Assembly (NCBI GenBank): GCA_030248215.1
Contig: JASANG010003185.1
Coordinates: 62,001-126,000, forward strand
DNA length: 64,000 bases
Origin: Enoplolaimus lenunculus
Taxonomy: Eukaryota; Nematoda; Enoplea; Enoplida; Thoracostomopsidae
Direction of reading: 5' to 3'
Every line of letters starts with the position of its first letter. The first letter of the stretch is position 1. A model generated the notes under the pieces. That model was given only the letters and a program-made list of their open reading frames with translations, was not told the origin of the DNA and made no database searches. Made by a program: the position numbers and the translations under genes. Below are positions 1 through 12,600 of this stretch, piece after piece.

Positions 1-637
1 TTAGGCTTAGGAATACGCTTAATCTACTGTTACGCCACTAAAAGTAATACTGGCCTAATTCTTAATATATAATGTTGGTTTTCATCCGGATATGATCCGG
101 CTTGGGGCCATGACTTGGCGGGCTTGCCTGGATCCGCGAGTGGTACCGAGTGGTCGAAAATCAAAAATGATCCTACAGCGTGGGTTATGTTACATCATGT
201 ATAAAAGTAGATTAGTTTGGTTAACTTAAAATATTTGGCCATGGATATGATGCTTATAAATTTACACCCAGACTTATTAATGAATATTACAAAACTGTAC
301 CGTTGAAGGTGCGAAATTTGTTTATACAGCGTGGCGGATCGGTTTACCCAGGCGCCCTCAGATGCCCACCCCCCCAGGAAAGTAAAAACGCAATAGATAG
401 AGCACTGGAAATGAAACGTCACAACTTCACAGGCCTGCAGCCAGCTCACTTTGCTGGGGGGGGGGGCAAAAAATTTTCAGGAGGGAAATTTAAGGGTTTT
501 CAATGACTTACAAGCAAGATTGAAAAATTCTAGGGGGGAGCAAAATTTTTCAGGGGGGCTGAGCTCCCCTGCCCCCCCTTGGGCTACGGGACCGCAACTT
601 CATCAAGTCCAAACTAGTTTTACCTATGTTTTTTCAG
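1..637. other. Non-coding left margin: TelB right end and a GTAGCCA-type element
   Basis: No exon recognised. Bases 1-55 are the right end of a TelB transposon (TTAGGC repeats, then a tip ending TGGCC). A G/C-run-rich stretch at about 431-590 is an inverted copy of the GTAGCCAAGGGGG family. The cadherin exon starts at 638, directly after a TTTTTTCAG acceptor. Confidence 0.6.
431..590 (-). mobile_element. GTAGCCAAGGGGG-family element (CAGGCCCGTAGCCA tips)
   Basis: Minus-oriented copy of a family of about 150-170 bp whose ends read CAGGCCCGTAGCCA and TGGCTACGGGCCTG, with conserved interior words CTTGCTTGTAAGTC and CCCCCTAG. The tip is hAT-like, but I did not confirm target duplications. Related copies: 3471-3615, 14712-14872, 22005-22165, 62030-62200, 62290-62450; fragments near 9430, 10305 and 14611. 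Confidence 0.55.
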
Positions 638-3600
638 CTCATCGCAACTGACCAATACGGCGATGGCTTATCGACATCAGTTCCACTAACTCTTATAGTA
701 TCGCCTTCTGTAGCGCCATCTTCAGCGACCATCCTGCCTTATTCTCCACCCACAACCCCAGACGATTTCGATTCGTCGTCCCCCAGGTCATCAATTACTA
801 CAGGGTCAGTTGCAATAACTGAACCGTTTACTGCAGTTCGTGTCACTGCTAGTTTAGGTATTGCAACGACTTATGCAACCATTGAGGCTACAACAAGTGG
901 GGAGAGTCAAGGATCGTCGAGTCCTGGCGGAGGTGTGGAAATCACGACTCTTAGTTATTCAAATTCTTCTTTTGGCAAGTTAGGATTCTCAACCGTTGTG
1001 TCTGGGTACGTTTTACCGTCAAACCTAACAACTGCTTATACGAGCGTCCCGGTTAGTCAATATTCTACTGTGAGGGCGAATCCGAAACCGAAATTTGACG
1101 AATGCCAGATTGAGTTCGGAACCGGTGGACATGGTTCGGTTCCAAACGAGAGAAATCGGCAAGAAATTGAAGTTGTCGAGATTAAAATTGTTGGTGAGTG
1201 TGAATTCATCGGATATTTGGCTGATTCAACTGAAAATCGTAGTACCAAGAGTCGATGATCACTCTTACGATAGTGTGCAACTACCGAAATTTGTGTGGTA
1301 CAAAATGTACCATCGGGCGTTGCATTTTTGGCCGACCCCCCTTGTTTAGAGGTTGGTCGCTATCACATGAATACCCCTAAATTAAACTAAGGGGAGCATG
1401 TTTGACGCCGCATACATAAAGTGCCATGGTTCACACCGGTTGCACTCCCTCTCTAAATAAAGGGGGGTGGAGCAAAAACGCAACGCGTGCCAAGTACATT
1501 CTTTTCTACACAGACTGTGTCCAGTTGCACACTCTTGTTAAATAGCGATTATCCACTCTTGGCAATACTACTGGTGTTCATAGGTTAACATCAGCAAAAT
1601 ATTTTATCTGCTCATTAGGGTAACCAGAGGGATAACTACCAAACTTGTAGATCAATATATTTTGTCGCAACCATTGTTAGAGGTCGATTTTGTGCTGGAG
1701 CCTAAACTCGAAGATTCGTCTCCGCGTATACCCTTTCACATTTCAATAAGCTTAAAGTCTTATTGACACCTGCAAGTTTTTGCAGCGGGAACTTGCAGCT
1801 GAAAATTGCACGCAGAACTTGCATTTATGCGGATGCAATAAATTCACTGAACTTGCATGATTACTCACACATATGAACTAAATTCCTAGCTTTGGTTTTT
1901 AATGAATTATTTGCAGCTGCAAGTTTTTCGAACGGGATTTTGGACAAAACTTGCAAGTGCAAGTTGCACCTGCAAGTTCTCGCAGCAAAAACTTGCACAG
2001 TGTGAATAGGACTTAAATCTAGTAGAATTAGCTTCAGTGCTCTATATCAGATGCTAAATAACTAAAATTTAATAATTTCAGATACATCAAAAGTAGGCAC
2101 ACCAATTTGGGTCGCAGCTCTTAGTATTCCACCAGCAAGCGATTGCGGGATACTGTTTGAACTGGTCGCCGCAAAAGCATCTGAGTATTTTACCATTGAT
2201 CCTCGCAACGGTGTGGTTCGTATTGAAAAACCGATTCTTGTATCCGAGTTAAGAAGCGAAAATATTTTGGACGAAAATGGAATTTTGACACTGGTGCTAC
2301 AAGCTGAAGCAGTGAATGTCGATGGTGAAGACAAACCAAAGGTAAATTAAATTTCACTGTTGCTTTTAGGGGCGTCCAGTAATTTCTGAAGATTGCTAGA
2401 GAATAGGCTTAGATTTTTGAATCTAATTTTCGCTTAAAGTGAGTCAGTAGACTAATCATTGGTTAGGTTTTAGGCTTAGTATTACAGTTATCCTCATGCT
2501 TGTGTTTAGGAATATGCTTTAGATCCGCCATTGAAGCAACATTATTTCAGTATGATCCCATGTTACTTTTAGGGGCGTCCAGTATTATCCTACAAGATTG
2601 CTACAGAATACGCGTAAGGCTTTTGACTAATTTTTTGTCCAAGTAAGGCATCATTATTGCTTAGGCTTAGGCTAAGTCTTAGTAGTTATCCTCATGCTTG
2701 TGCTTAGGAATATTTGTGTTAGATCCGCCACTAAACTCCAGATGGTACAACCTTGTTATTCGGTTACGGACTGTTATTTATTTTTAACCCACGCTCCGCC
2801 ACCCTTTGTTACTGATATATCCGGTATTGCAATTATCCGTTGAATTAAAACGTATATTTGTCTCGTTTCAATAGTTTGAGCGATAATAAAAGGTTATACT
2901 TAGGAATGTTGTTTTAAAGTTTCCAACTGAACTTTATTTGGTCCTAGAGTCATTTATGCACTACAATTAGGTATAATTGACGTTTATGGTCTCTAATTTG
3001 AATTTAGGAACTCTATCCGCTTACGGACTCTTATTAGGGATACGGACTCTTTTTGAATGGGACACAAAATGGGCACCCCCTTCTTATTACTCCCCATCTT
3101 ATTCGGGAAACACTGCATAATGTTAGGGCTATGATAGCTACTTAGTTAACGTTTATTGAGATCAATGAGAATATTGTTGTTTTTAGAAAGAACTCATGTT
3201 AAATATACACATACTTCAAGAAATTGACGGTGTCTCAGGTCATGAAATGTTCAAATTTTCACAACCGCAGTATCATTTTTCGATACCGGAAAATTCGCCA
3301 AATGGTTAGTTTTGTGGTGTTTAATGTGCCATTGAGGACCGTATTCTCAAAGGTGCCACGATAATAAGTCAACCGATAACTCGTCGACCGAGAACTGGTA
3401 ATCCAAATTTGTATCGACTCGATTATTCGTCGCACATCGTAGCGCTAGAGAGCACGCGTAGCGGGACCGTAGCCAAAAGGGAGCCAGGGGGACTCACCAC
3501 CCCTGGAAAAATCTTGGCCCCCTAGAAGATTTTCAACCTTGCTTGTAAGTTAGTGAAAATGCCCTCCTGAAAAAATTTTTAGCCTCCCTACCAAGGTTGG

Positions 3601-6600
3601 CTGGCTACGGGCCTGAGGCATAGACTTAGGATCACACTTAAGATTATGCCTAGATTAATTAACAGGCTTGAGGATACTACTGGGTTACAAGTTGTCTATC
3701 GACGAATTGTTGTAGATTCATTCTTAAATATGTGCCGCTTCTATCACCGTTGAGAAGTTGGTTTTGAACATGCGAACGGTGACAGGTGTTGATGTGAAAG
3801 TTTGTATTGTAGTTGAATCTATTTAACTCAAGAAACGTGCTGAATAACGAAACTTACCGTTTCGTAGTTCAAAACTTTCAAGATCTACACTGTAAAAAAT
3901 GGTGAGTCAAACTGACTCTCTCTGAAATAGGCTTTTCCTGACTACACAAACTGAGTCAATATTCGACACCGCCAGAATCAAATTTGATTCACTGCGTCAA
4001 ACTCAGTGAATCGAACAGTGAATCGAATTTGATTCTGGCGGAGTCCAATTTTGACTCAGTTTGTGTAGTCAGGATAAGCCTACTTCCCAGAGAGTCAATT
4101 TGACTCACCATTTTTTGCAGTGTATTACCAGCTGGTGATAGGTGCTACACACATTTGACAAAACGAACTTGTCTGCAATGTTAAGATTAATAGTTGCGAA
4201 GCACTTGCTGTGCGCAGCCACACACCGCCTTGCGTCACGTCAACAATTATATTTTGGGATATCTACAATTTAATTTTAACGACACTAAACCGCCGAATTC
4301 AAACCAGGGTGCACGCTTTAAATTATTCCACCCGCCAGCATAATGTGGGGTTCACGTTATAACCGGGGCAGCTTGGGACACGTTTCTAGAATTTGTAATT
4401 TGAATTTTTGAATTATGAAGCTGTGGTTCTAAGCGATTTTGTGTTGGAAACGATTTGCAGGCGAATATTTGGTGTTTAAAGCACATTTGTGCTTCTACCG
4501 TCCAACTTTCCATTCATTTATTAGTACGCAAATATTACACTGTCCCGCTGAATATCATATGATATTCGTTGAAATTTTGGAGTATCATATGATATTCGCG
4601 TAAATGTCTCACAGTATCACGTGACATACCGACTCTTGTACACGATCAACATTTGAGAACGGTGGATTGTAAGCTAATGTCATATGATATTCGAGTTTTC
4701 TCTGTTGACCCGATATAAGAGCCCGAATTTTAACGTTGACGTCAAATCAACATGGGACAAAAACCGTGACCCGTCTGCCCCGGTTATAACGTGAACCCCG
4801 CATAAGCCTCTGCCAAATATTAAATCCTGCCACTTAGTCGTTTGCTCAGCGCATTATGCTTACCGTTCACTGACATTAAGTTGATAGAAACCAATGTTTT
4901 CCTTACCGTTCAGCTTCTTAATTCTTATTTTTCTAAGCCTAAACGTAGGCTTTTTTGGAGATCTAAACATAGGTTGATGCTGAAGCTTTTAGGCTAAACT
5001 TGAGCCTGAGCATAAGTGTAAGCCTCAGCCGAAACCTATTTTATTAATACAGTCACAATATATGGGAAGGAACTATTTGTAGAGGAAAGTAAGTAAGTAC
5101 CTTTTCTGACTAATTTCTATAGAAAAAATTAATCAATTTACGTAATTCTAATATTCGCCCGAATTGATAATTTTTCAATTAAACTAAATTTTGTGTTTAA
5201 TTCCATTAAAATATAATATCTGAACCATTGTATAAAACATGCACTAAAGTTGTTATATTCAATTGAAATACTATTATCTGTATATTAAAGCTGAAATGCC
5301 CCACATACGTATTTTGGCCAACTTTCCAGCATTACTTGTTTACAATATTTTGTTACAACAGAAATGTGATTGTTCTCTAAAAAGAAAATTTGCATACAGA
5401 TTGTTGGATTATTTGCAGGATCATTGGTTGGAAAAATTTCAACAAAGCAATCATCTGGCAGTATTGAGCCTTTGCTGTCGTTGGAATTATCTGAAGATTT
5501 CGTTTTAGACTCTCACACGGTTAGTATGTTTGTACGTTTTATGGCCAATGTCACTTTTAGGAAGCGTAACAGTACATTAAGCGTATTCTTATGCCTAAGC
5601 CTTAGCATTGCAAAAACGTCTAAGGCTAATCTAATCCTTAGCCTAAGCCTAAGTAAAAAATGTAATCTAGAATCTAAACCTACTTTTTTATAGACCCACC
5701 AGAAACCGGGACGGCCCTAAAAGTAACATGGACCCATTTTATTAATGAGTTCTGTCAGTATTACTGAAATGTCACCTAACAGTAATCTGGTTAAAGAGTT
5801 TAATAAAGACAAGAAGATTTGGCTCTTGTGCACTGTTCTTTGCATGCTTAGAACTTGGATCAGGGTCACTCTTAGGCTCAGATTAGGTTTAAAATTAAGG
5901 AAAATTTATACTGTTAAGCCTAAGCGTTTACCTAAGCCTAAGTCTTATCCTGTACCTTAATTTTATTGCAGGGTGAAAGTGTCAAAAAGACTAAGGTACT
6001 CATGCTGTAGAACTGAAAGTAAAAACGTCGTGCCATAGGCAAGATACTTGTACTTCGATAACTCAGGTATTGAGTTGTTAAATTTTCAGGCCACTGTATA
6101 GTACAGGGCAATAACAGTCGTATTACCATATTCCTGTGTCTAAGCCTGAGCTGAAGCGTAAAAATCAACTTATACCTAAGCCTAAGTCTAGGCAAAAAAT
6201 AGTACATAGTATAAACTTACTCTGTAGCAGACCTGCAAAGAACGTTTTGCCCCTGATCTTTACATGGGCCACATTCCATAACAATTTGTAGGGAGAAATA
6301 ACCACTGCAACGAATCTCGATTATGAATCCGGTCCACGGGAATACCAATTCATTGTGAAAGCTACTATTGGCGATGCTGTAGCGTATACTGGAGTAAGTT
6401 GTAAACACTTTAGATATGCGAAAAAAAATCAAACAACTCACGGCTCTTGTGCCCTTTGATCCCCGCTAGCTTAGGCTTAGACTTACGTCTCGCAAAATAC
6501 TCTTAAAGCTAAAACCTTAGGCTATGGCTTTGTGAAAGCGTTTACCTAAATCTAAGCCAAGCCTGGATCTAAGTGCAAGCCTTGAAACGTGGGGGAAATG

Positions 6601-9600
6601 TCTACAAAAGCCGAGTTCATGAATACAGCTTCCACAATAATTTGGATAATACGTTTACAGGTAACTTAAGTTTCAAGCTTCAAGATACGAGAAGCAGTGC
6701 TGAAAGTACACAAGCTGTATTTTGTAGCCACCAGTACCGTACACAATTGAGAAATATTTCGGCGTTTGTACACTTCTCCTCACAGCATTAACCTTAGGCT
6801 CACGCTTCGCTTAGGTTTAGGTTTAGGAAGGGGTTGTCTAAGCCTAAACCTAAGGCTTACGTAATGGTAAACGTGGGTTGTCCGAGTGCCAATTGCATAT
6901 TTGGGCAGTTTAAGTCGTTCTTCTACTTTGGTCTCTTTTATGGACTTTAATTAGGACTTGTGGACGCTGTCTACCAAAGGGCGCAAGGTTGAAAATTTAA
7001 TTATTGTTAGATTCAAAATTTGGCCCGTGTTACTTTAAGGGGCGTCCAGGTTTCTGGTATGTCTATAAAAGAGTAGGTTAGGTTCTAGATTACGTTTTTT
7101 GCTTAGGCTTAGGATTAGGCTTAGGCTCAGGCTTAGGCTTAGGCTTAGGCTTAGGCTTAGGCTTAGACTTAGGTTTAGGCTTAGGCTTAGGCTTAGGCTT
7201 AGGCTTAGGCTCAGGCTTAGGCTTAGGCTTAGGCTTAGGAACTCGTTTTTGCAACGCTTAGCCTTAGGCTTAGGAATATACGCTTAATCTACTGTTACGC
7301 CCCTAAAAGTAAACATTGGCCCAAAATTTAGTATCCCTCAACAAAAAACGTTTATTGCTTCGGCAGGTATCGGTGGAAATATTGGACACGAATGATCATG
7401 CGCCAGAATTTCCGTACGATATGTACAAGTTTGTAATACCTGAAGGACCGTATGGCCAAGGCGCACCCATCGGATCGGTGGCGGCTGTTGATAAAGATCA
7501 TGGCGATAACGGGTTTATTCGATATACCATTCTTGAAAAAGGTACATGCTGCAATAATATGCTATGGTTCAGAGTGGGACGCGACCAGTAATTTTAAAAG
7601 GGGGGTTAATACATGTCCTATGAACAATTCGGCCAATGTTACTTTGAGGGGCGTCACAGTAGATTAAGCGTATTCCTAAGCCTAAGCCTAAGCCTAAGCG
7701 TTGCAAAAATGAGTTTCTAAGCCTAAGCGTAAGCCTAAGCAAAAAATGTAATATAGAATCTAATCCTCCTTGTTTATAGACCAACCAGAAACCTTGACCA
7801 TTAAAGTAACATGGGCCAACAATTCAAAGACAATGTCGACGAGGGTGACATTTGTTGTTTTATTAAACTGAAAAAGTTATTAAAAACCCTGGCCCATGTA
7901 AACATCAGGGGCGGAACGTTTTTCTGTGGCACTAGAAAAGAGTAAGCTTAAGCTTTAGATTATTTTTTGCTTGGCTTAGACTTAAACTTAGGCTTAGGCG
8001 TAGGAATATGCTCATTCTTACGCTTAGGAGCAGGCTTAGGCTTAGGAATATGCTCATTTTACGCTTAGGCTTAGGCTTAGGCTTATGAATATGTTCATTC
8101 TTACGCTCTTAGGCGTAGACTTAGGCTTATGAATATGTTCATTCTTACACTTAGGCGTAGGCTTAGGAATATGCTCATTTTTACGCTTAAGCTTAGGCTT
8201 AGGCTTATGAATATGTTCATTCTTACACTTAGGCTTAGGCTTAGGCTTAAGCTTAAGCTTAGGAATATGCTTATCATACTGTTCCGCCCCTGTTCTTTAC
8301 ATTGGCCAAAACCCTAAAGAGGACTAGGACCGATTAATCACTACTAAACGCCTACGTCATTCGTTTCAGATACGCGTTCTTTATCGATAATTTAGTTGAT
8401 AACTGAACTTTTAGTGCGTTCCGTGGTACCATTGGTACACTGCAAACTGAAACAAAATTTCATAGAAAGAAACATTCAAGTTATCCGTCGTGTGACGTAT
8501 AATTTTGCACAATCCCACTTCACAGCGACTACGACCCACAGGGCGTTTATATACGTGGCGCCGGGCGGAAATAGGAATTTGTCAAACTAATCATTAGCGT
8601 AAATTTAATCAGTTTCGTTTAAAAACTCAACGATACGTTCGGCCAATGTATAGAATAGGGCCGGAACAGTAGTATAAGCATATTCCTAAACTTAAGCCTA
8701 AGACTAAGCCCAACCGTATGAATGAGCCTATTCCTAAGCCTAAGCGTAAGGATGAGCTTAAGCCTAAGCCTAAGCCTAAGCAAAAAAATAGTTTAAAAGC
8801 TTAACCTGACTCTATTTTAGCCCCTCCAGAAAACGATCCGGCCCTGTTCTATACATAGGCCATACGTTCAATATCGACACTGTTAAAGTTAGCACCACCT
8901 GGCCTAAGAGGGTCTTCACTCATATTGATTTACCGAATGTTTATATAAACTCAAAAATCATAGACCAAGGCGGTCTCGGTGCCCGACGCGTCTAAGCTCG
9001 CAAAACGTAGCCTCGAAAACGTTTTTATTAATCATTTTTACAAAGGTTACAACTATTGATAACAAAGCACAAATAATTCGTCATCTTCAATGCAGGCGAG
9101 CGATCAAGTTTCCGGAAATATTTTTAGGACTTCCGTTCGACATTCATCCAACATCCGGTCGTCTTCGTGTCGTTGGAACTGTGGATCGAGAATCAGATGA
9201 CGCTGAAAATACTGCGGGTGCAGACGAAAAAGTGTATTCTTTTACGGTCCAGGCAACCGATTCAGGCATACCGGCTCGGAGCACGTCAACAAGGGTTAAC
9301 GTCACGGTCGTAGATGTGAACGACAACGCACCTGAATTTCATAATACACCATTTGTTGTTAGTGTTCGTGAAGGAACATTACCTGGTGCTCAAGTAATTA
9401 TTTGTTTCATATTTGTCAGTCGGTCCAACCCGTAGCCAGATAAGCTTGATAGAAGGGGCTAAAAATGTTCCACAAGGGGCAGGTTGATATTTCAAATGGC
9501 TTACAAACGAGGTTACAATTTGAATGGGACCAATAATTTTCCAGCAGTTATAAACCATCCAAGTTACCGTCTGGCAACGGACCGGGCATTACTATCATTG

Positions 9601-12600
9601 GTTTACAGTAGACAAAAATCAACCGGTTACCTGCGCCCATTGGCGGTTGCAAGGGTTGCGACCCAGGCGTTGGCCCCCCATGCGGGGATCAAAACAATAT
9701 TTTGTGTTATAAAATTAATATGGTACTAAAATTGCATATGGCTTCTCATTCGTTAGACTACTAAGGTGTCATGAGTGGCTAATTAATCTCATTTTTGGCC
9801 GGCATTTTAGTAAGGCTTACAGAAAGCCTAAATTCGTATGGGATTCAAATTTCGTATTTTCGCCGCGAAATACAAATAGTCATTTCACTTTGAAAATATT
9901 CTGGATCTACCGGTGTAACTGGTCATAAATGTCAGCACTTGCAGACGCTCAGACATACAGATGTTATAAGAACAAAATTAGGGTTACGCAACACTTTTTT
10001 AACGTGCAGCACCGTGCGATGCCATCCATTATTCGTACGGTGCCGTCCGTCACCGTACTGTATCGTAAACGAATAACTCATGTGCGATAAAGTATGGTGA
10101 CGGACGGCGCCGGACAACGCCGGACGTCAAGTATAGCGCAACCCTAAAAGTTTTTGGCAAATATTTGTAATTTGATTGTATTTTAGATTGGCGTTGTGAA
10201 TGCTGTTGATGTTGATCAGGGTGAAAATAGCAACGTGGTATATCGTGTCACGGATGACCATGGACTGTTTACAATTGATCCTCAAAGTAAAGCTCATTAT
10301 TCAAGCCGTTAGCCAGCTCAAATTGCTACGTGGGGCAAAACGATTGTTTGCGGGGCATGCGATTAAAACAACAAGTTTACAATCGATGCTTTAACCCTTT
10401 TCTGTGGGATCAAATTTTTTAGGGGGCTAATGCCCCCTGGCCCACTTTGAATGCGGGAACGCGATTGGTGAACTGTTTAGTGTTCTTAAGATAAAAGCCC
10501 GCATTTAAACGTGCAAGTTTTTGCAGCAAGAACTCGCAGCGGAAACTTGTACGAAATACTTTTCCAGCTGCAAGTATTTTCAAATGAACATTCCGAATGA
10601 CCAATCAAACAGTAGCTACAAGAAATTCAAGCGACATGCAACTCTGTTCACAGGTGCGAATTAAATTAAATAGCATGAATTCCAGTGAAAATTTGCAGCT
10701 GCAAGAACTTACTTCAAAGTGGCTTCGAGACCAAACTTGCGCTCACAAGTTGCACGTGCATGTTTTTGCTGCAAAAACTTGCACGTGTGAATAAGGCTTA
10801 GACAATTAATTGTCATTGTCTCAATATCAAGTTTGTAATGTCCAATGGCTAGTGATCTAAGGAGCGCAATATGCCAGGATAAACTCCGGTTCTAAATTTA
10901 TTGGTGCGCACATCCAGAACTAAAATATTCTAAAATTTTTCTAAAATCCTAACCGTTACAAATTATTCTTTACACAATTTGCGCACATGCATACCCGGGA
11001 TTTCATTAAGAGAGCGAATAGCTTATGAACAACAACTATTTTAACCTGTTATATCCGCAGTAGATTATTCTAATAAACGCCTGTTGACTGCGATATTTGG
11101 TTTTCTTTTGAAACTTCTGGAGGCAAAAAATCCATATATCCATTGTGGATGCCACTGGGAATAACTAAAATATATCTCTGGTTCGTGTATAGGACATGAC
11201 CGGATTGTTTTCTTGCGGGCTATAATAGAGTCAGTTTAAGTTTTAGACTAAACTTTTTTGGTTAGGCTTACGCTTCGGCTTAGGCTTAGGAATAGGCTCG
11301 TCCTTACGCTTAGGCTTAGGCTTAGGCTTAGGCTTATGAATATGTTTATACTACTGTTCCGACCCTGTTCTATACATGGGCCTCCTTTGTATACGCCACT
11401 GGAAATAACTAAAATATATCTCTTTAGATAATCTGTTAAACCGTTTAAAGTGTCCATAATTTTCGCGTATTTCCAGATAATTTTTGACAGCGCATCCGTC
11501 GCTATTGTTGTGTTATATGAGCTTAGTTCATGATGACTTGATTTAAGGTTGTTTTTCATTATGTTTTTTTTAATTTCAGGTGGAATTATTCGAACGATTA
11601 ACACCATTGAATATGTACCAGATGCTGATCGATATCAAATCACTGTTACGGCGTCTGATATGGGCCGACCACCGTTGTTCAACTCAATTGAGGTACGAAA
11701 AATGTTTGATATTATTTCCGACCGAAATTAAGGCCGTGCCATCATCTTCATTGGTTGGATCCGGCATTTTTTGACGATGAAGCTTCCCGATAGGTTGGAT
11801 CCGGCGTTTTTTGACGGGGAGGCTTCCCGATAGGTTGGATCCGGCATTTTTTGACGGGAAAGCTTTCCGATAGGTTGGATCCGGCTTTTTTTGACGATGA
11901 AGCTTCCCGATAGGTTGGATCCGGCATTTTTTGACGGGGAAGCTTCCCGATAGGTTGGATCCGGCATTTTTTGACGGGGAAGCTTCCCGATAGGTTGGAT
12001 CCGGCATTTTTTGACGGCGAAGCTTCCCGATAGGTTGGATCCGGCATTTTTTAACGGGGAAGCTTCACGATAGGTTGGATCCGGCATTTTTTGACGGGGA
12101 AGCTTCCCGATAGGTTTTATCCGGCATTTTTTGACGGGGAAGCTTCCCGATAGGTTGGATCCGGCATTTTTTGACGGGGAAGCTTCCCGATAGGTTGGAT
12201 CCGGCATTTTTTGACGTTGAAGCTTCCGATAGGTTGGATCCGGCATTTTTTGACGATAGAGCTTGCGATCGGTTGGATCCGCCATTTTTTGACGGGGAAG
12301 CTTCCGAAGGGGACCCAACGACCAAAGAACCAAACGATAGGTTGGATCCGGCATTTTTTGACGATGAAGCTTCCGATAGGTTGGATCCGGCATTTTTTGA
12401 CGATAAAGCTTCCGATCGGTTGGATCCGCCATTTTTTGACGGGGAAGCTTTCCGATAGGTTGGATCCGGCATTTTTTTGACGGGGAAGCTTCCCGATAGG
12501 TTGGATCCGGTATTTTTTGACGGAGAAGCTTCCCGATACGTTGGATCCGGCATTTTTTGACGATGAAGCTTCCGATAGGTTGGATCCGGCATTTTTTGAC

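Noticed and set aside
1-300. The window as a subtelomere because of TTAGGC arrays
   Set aside because: The arrays are short, occur in both orientations and lie within inverted-repeat elements with target duplications, among ordinary single-copy genes.
7099-7287. Arg/Leu-rich frames (LRLRLR) and Lys/Pro-rich frames over TTAGGC tracts here and at 16065-16420
   Set aside because: Direct readout of TTAGGC/CCTAAG repeats inside Tel elements; no protein family.
9061-9127. An earlier acceptor (ATGCAG at 9090-9095) for the cadherin exon
   Set aside because: It would break the phase with the preceding exon; the TTTTTAG acceptor before 9128 keeps phase and gives the expected GLPFDIHPTSG strand.
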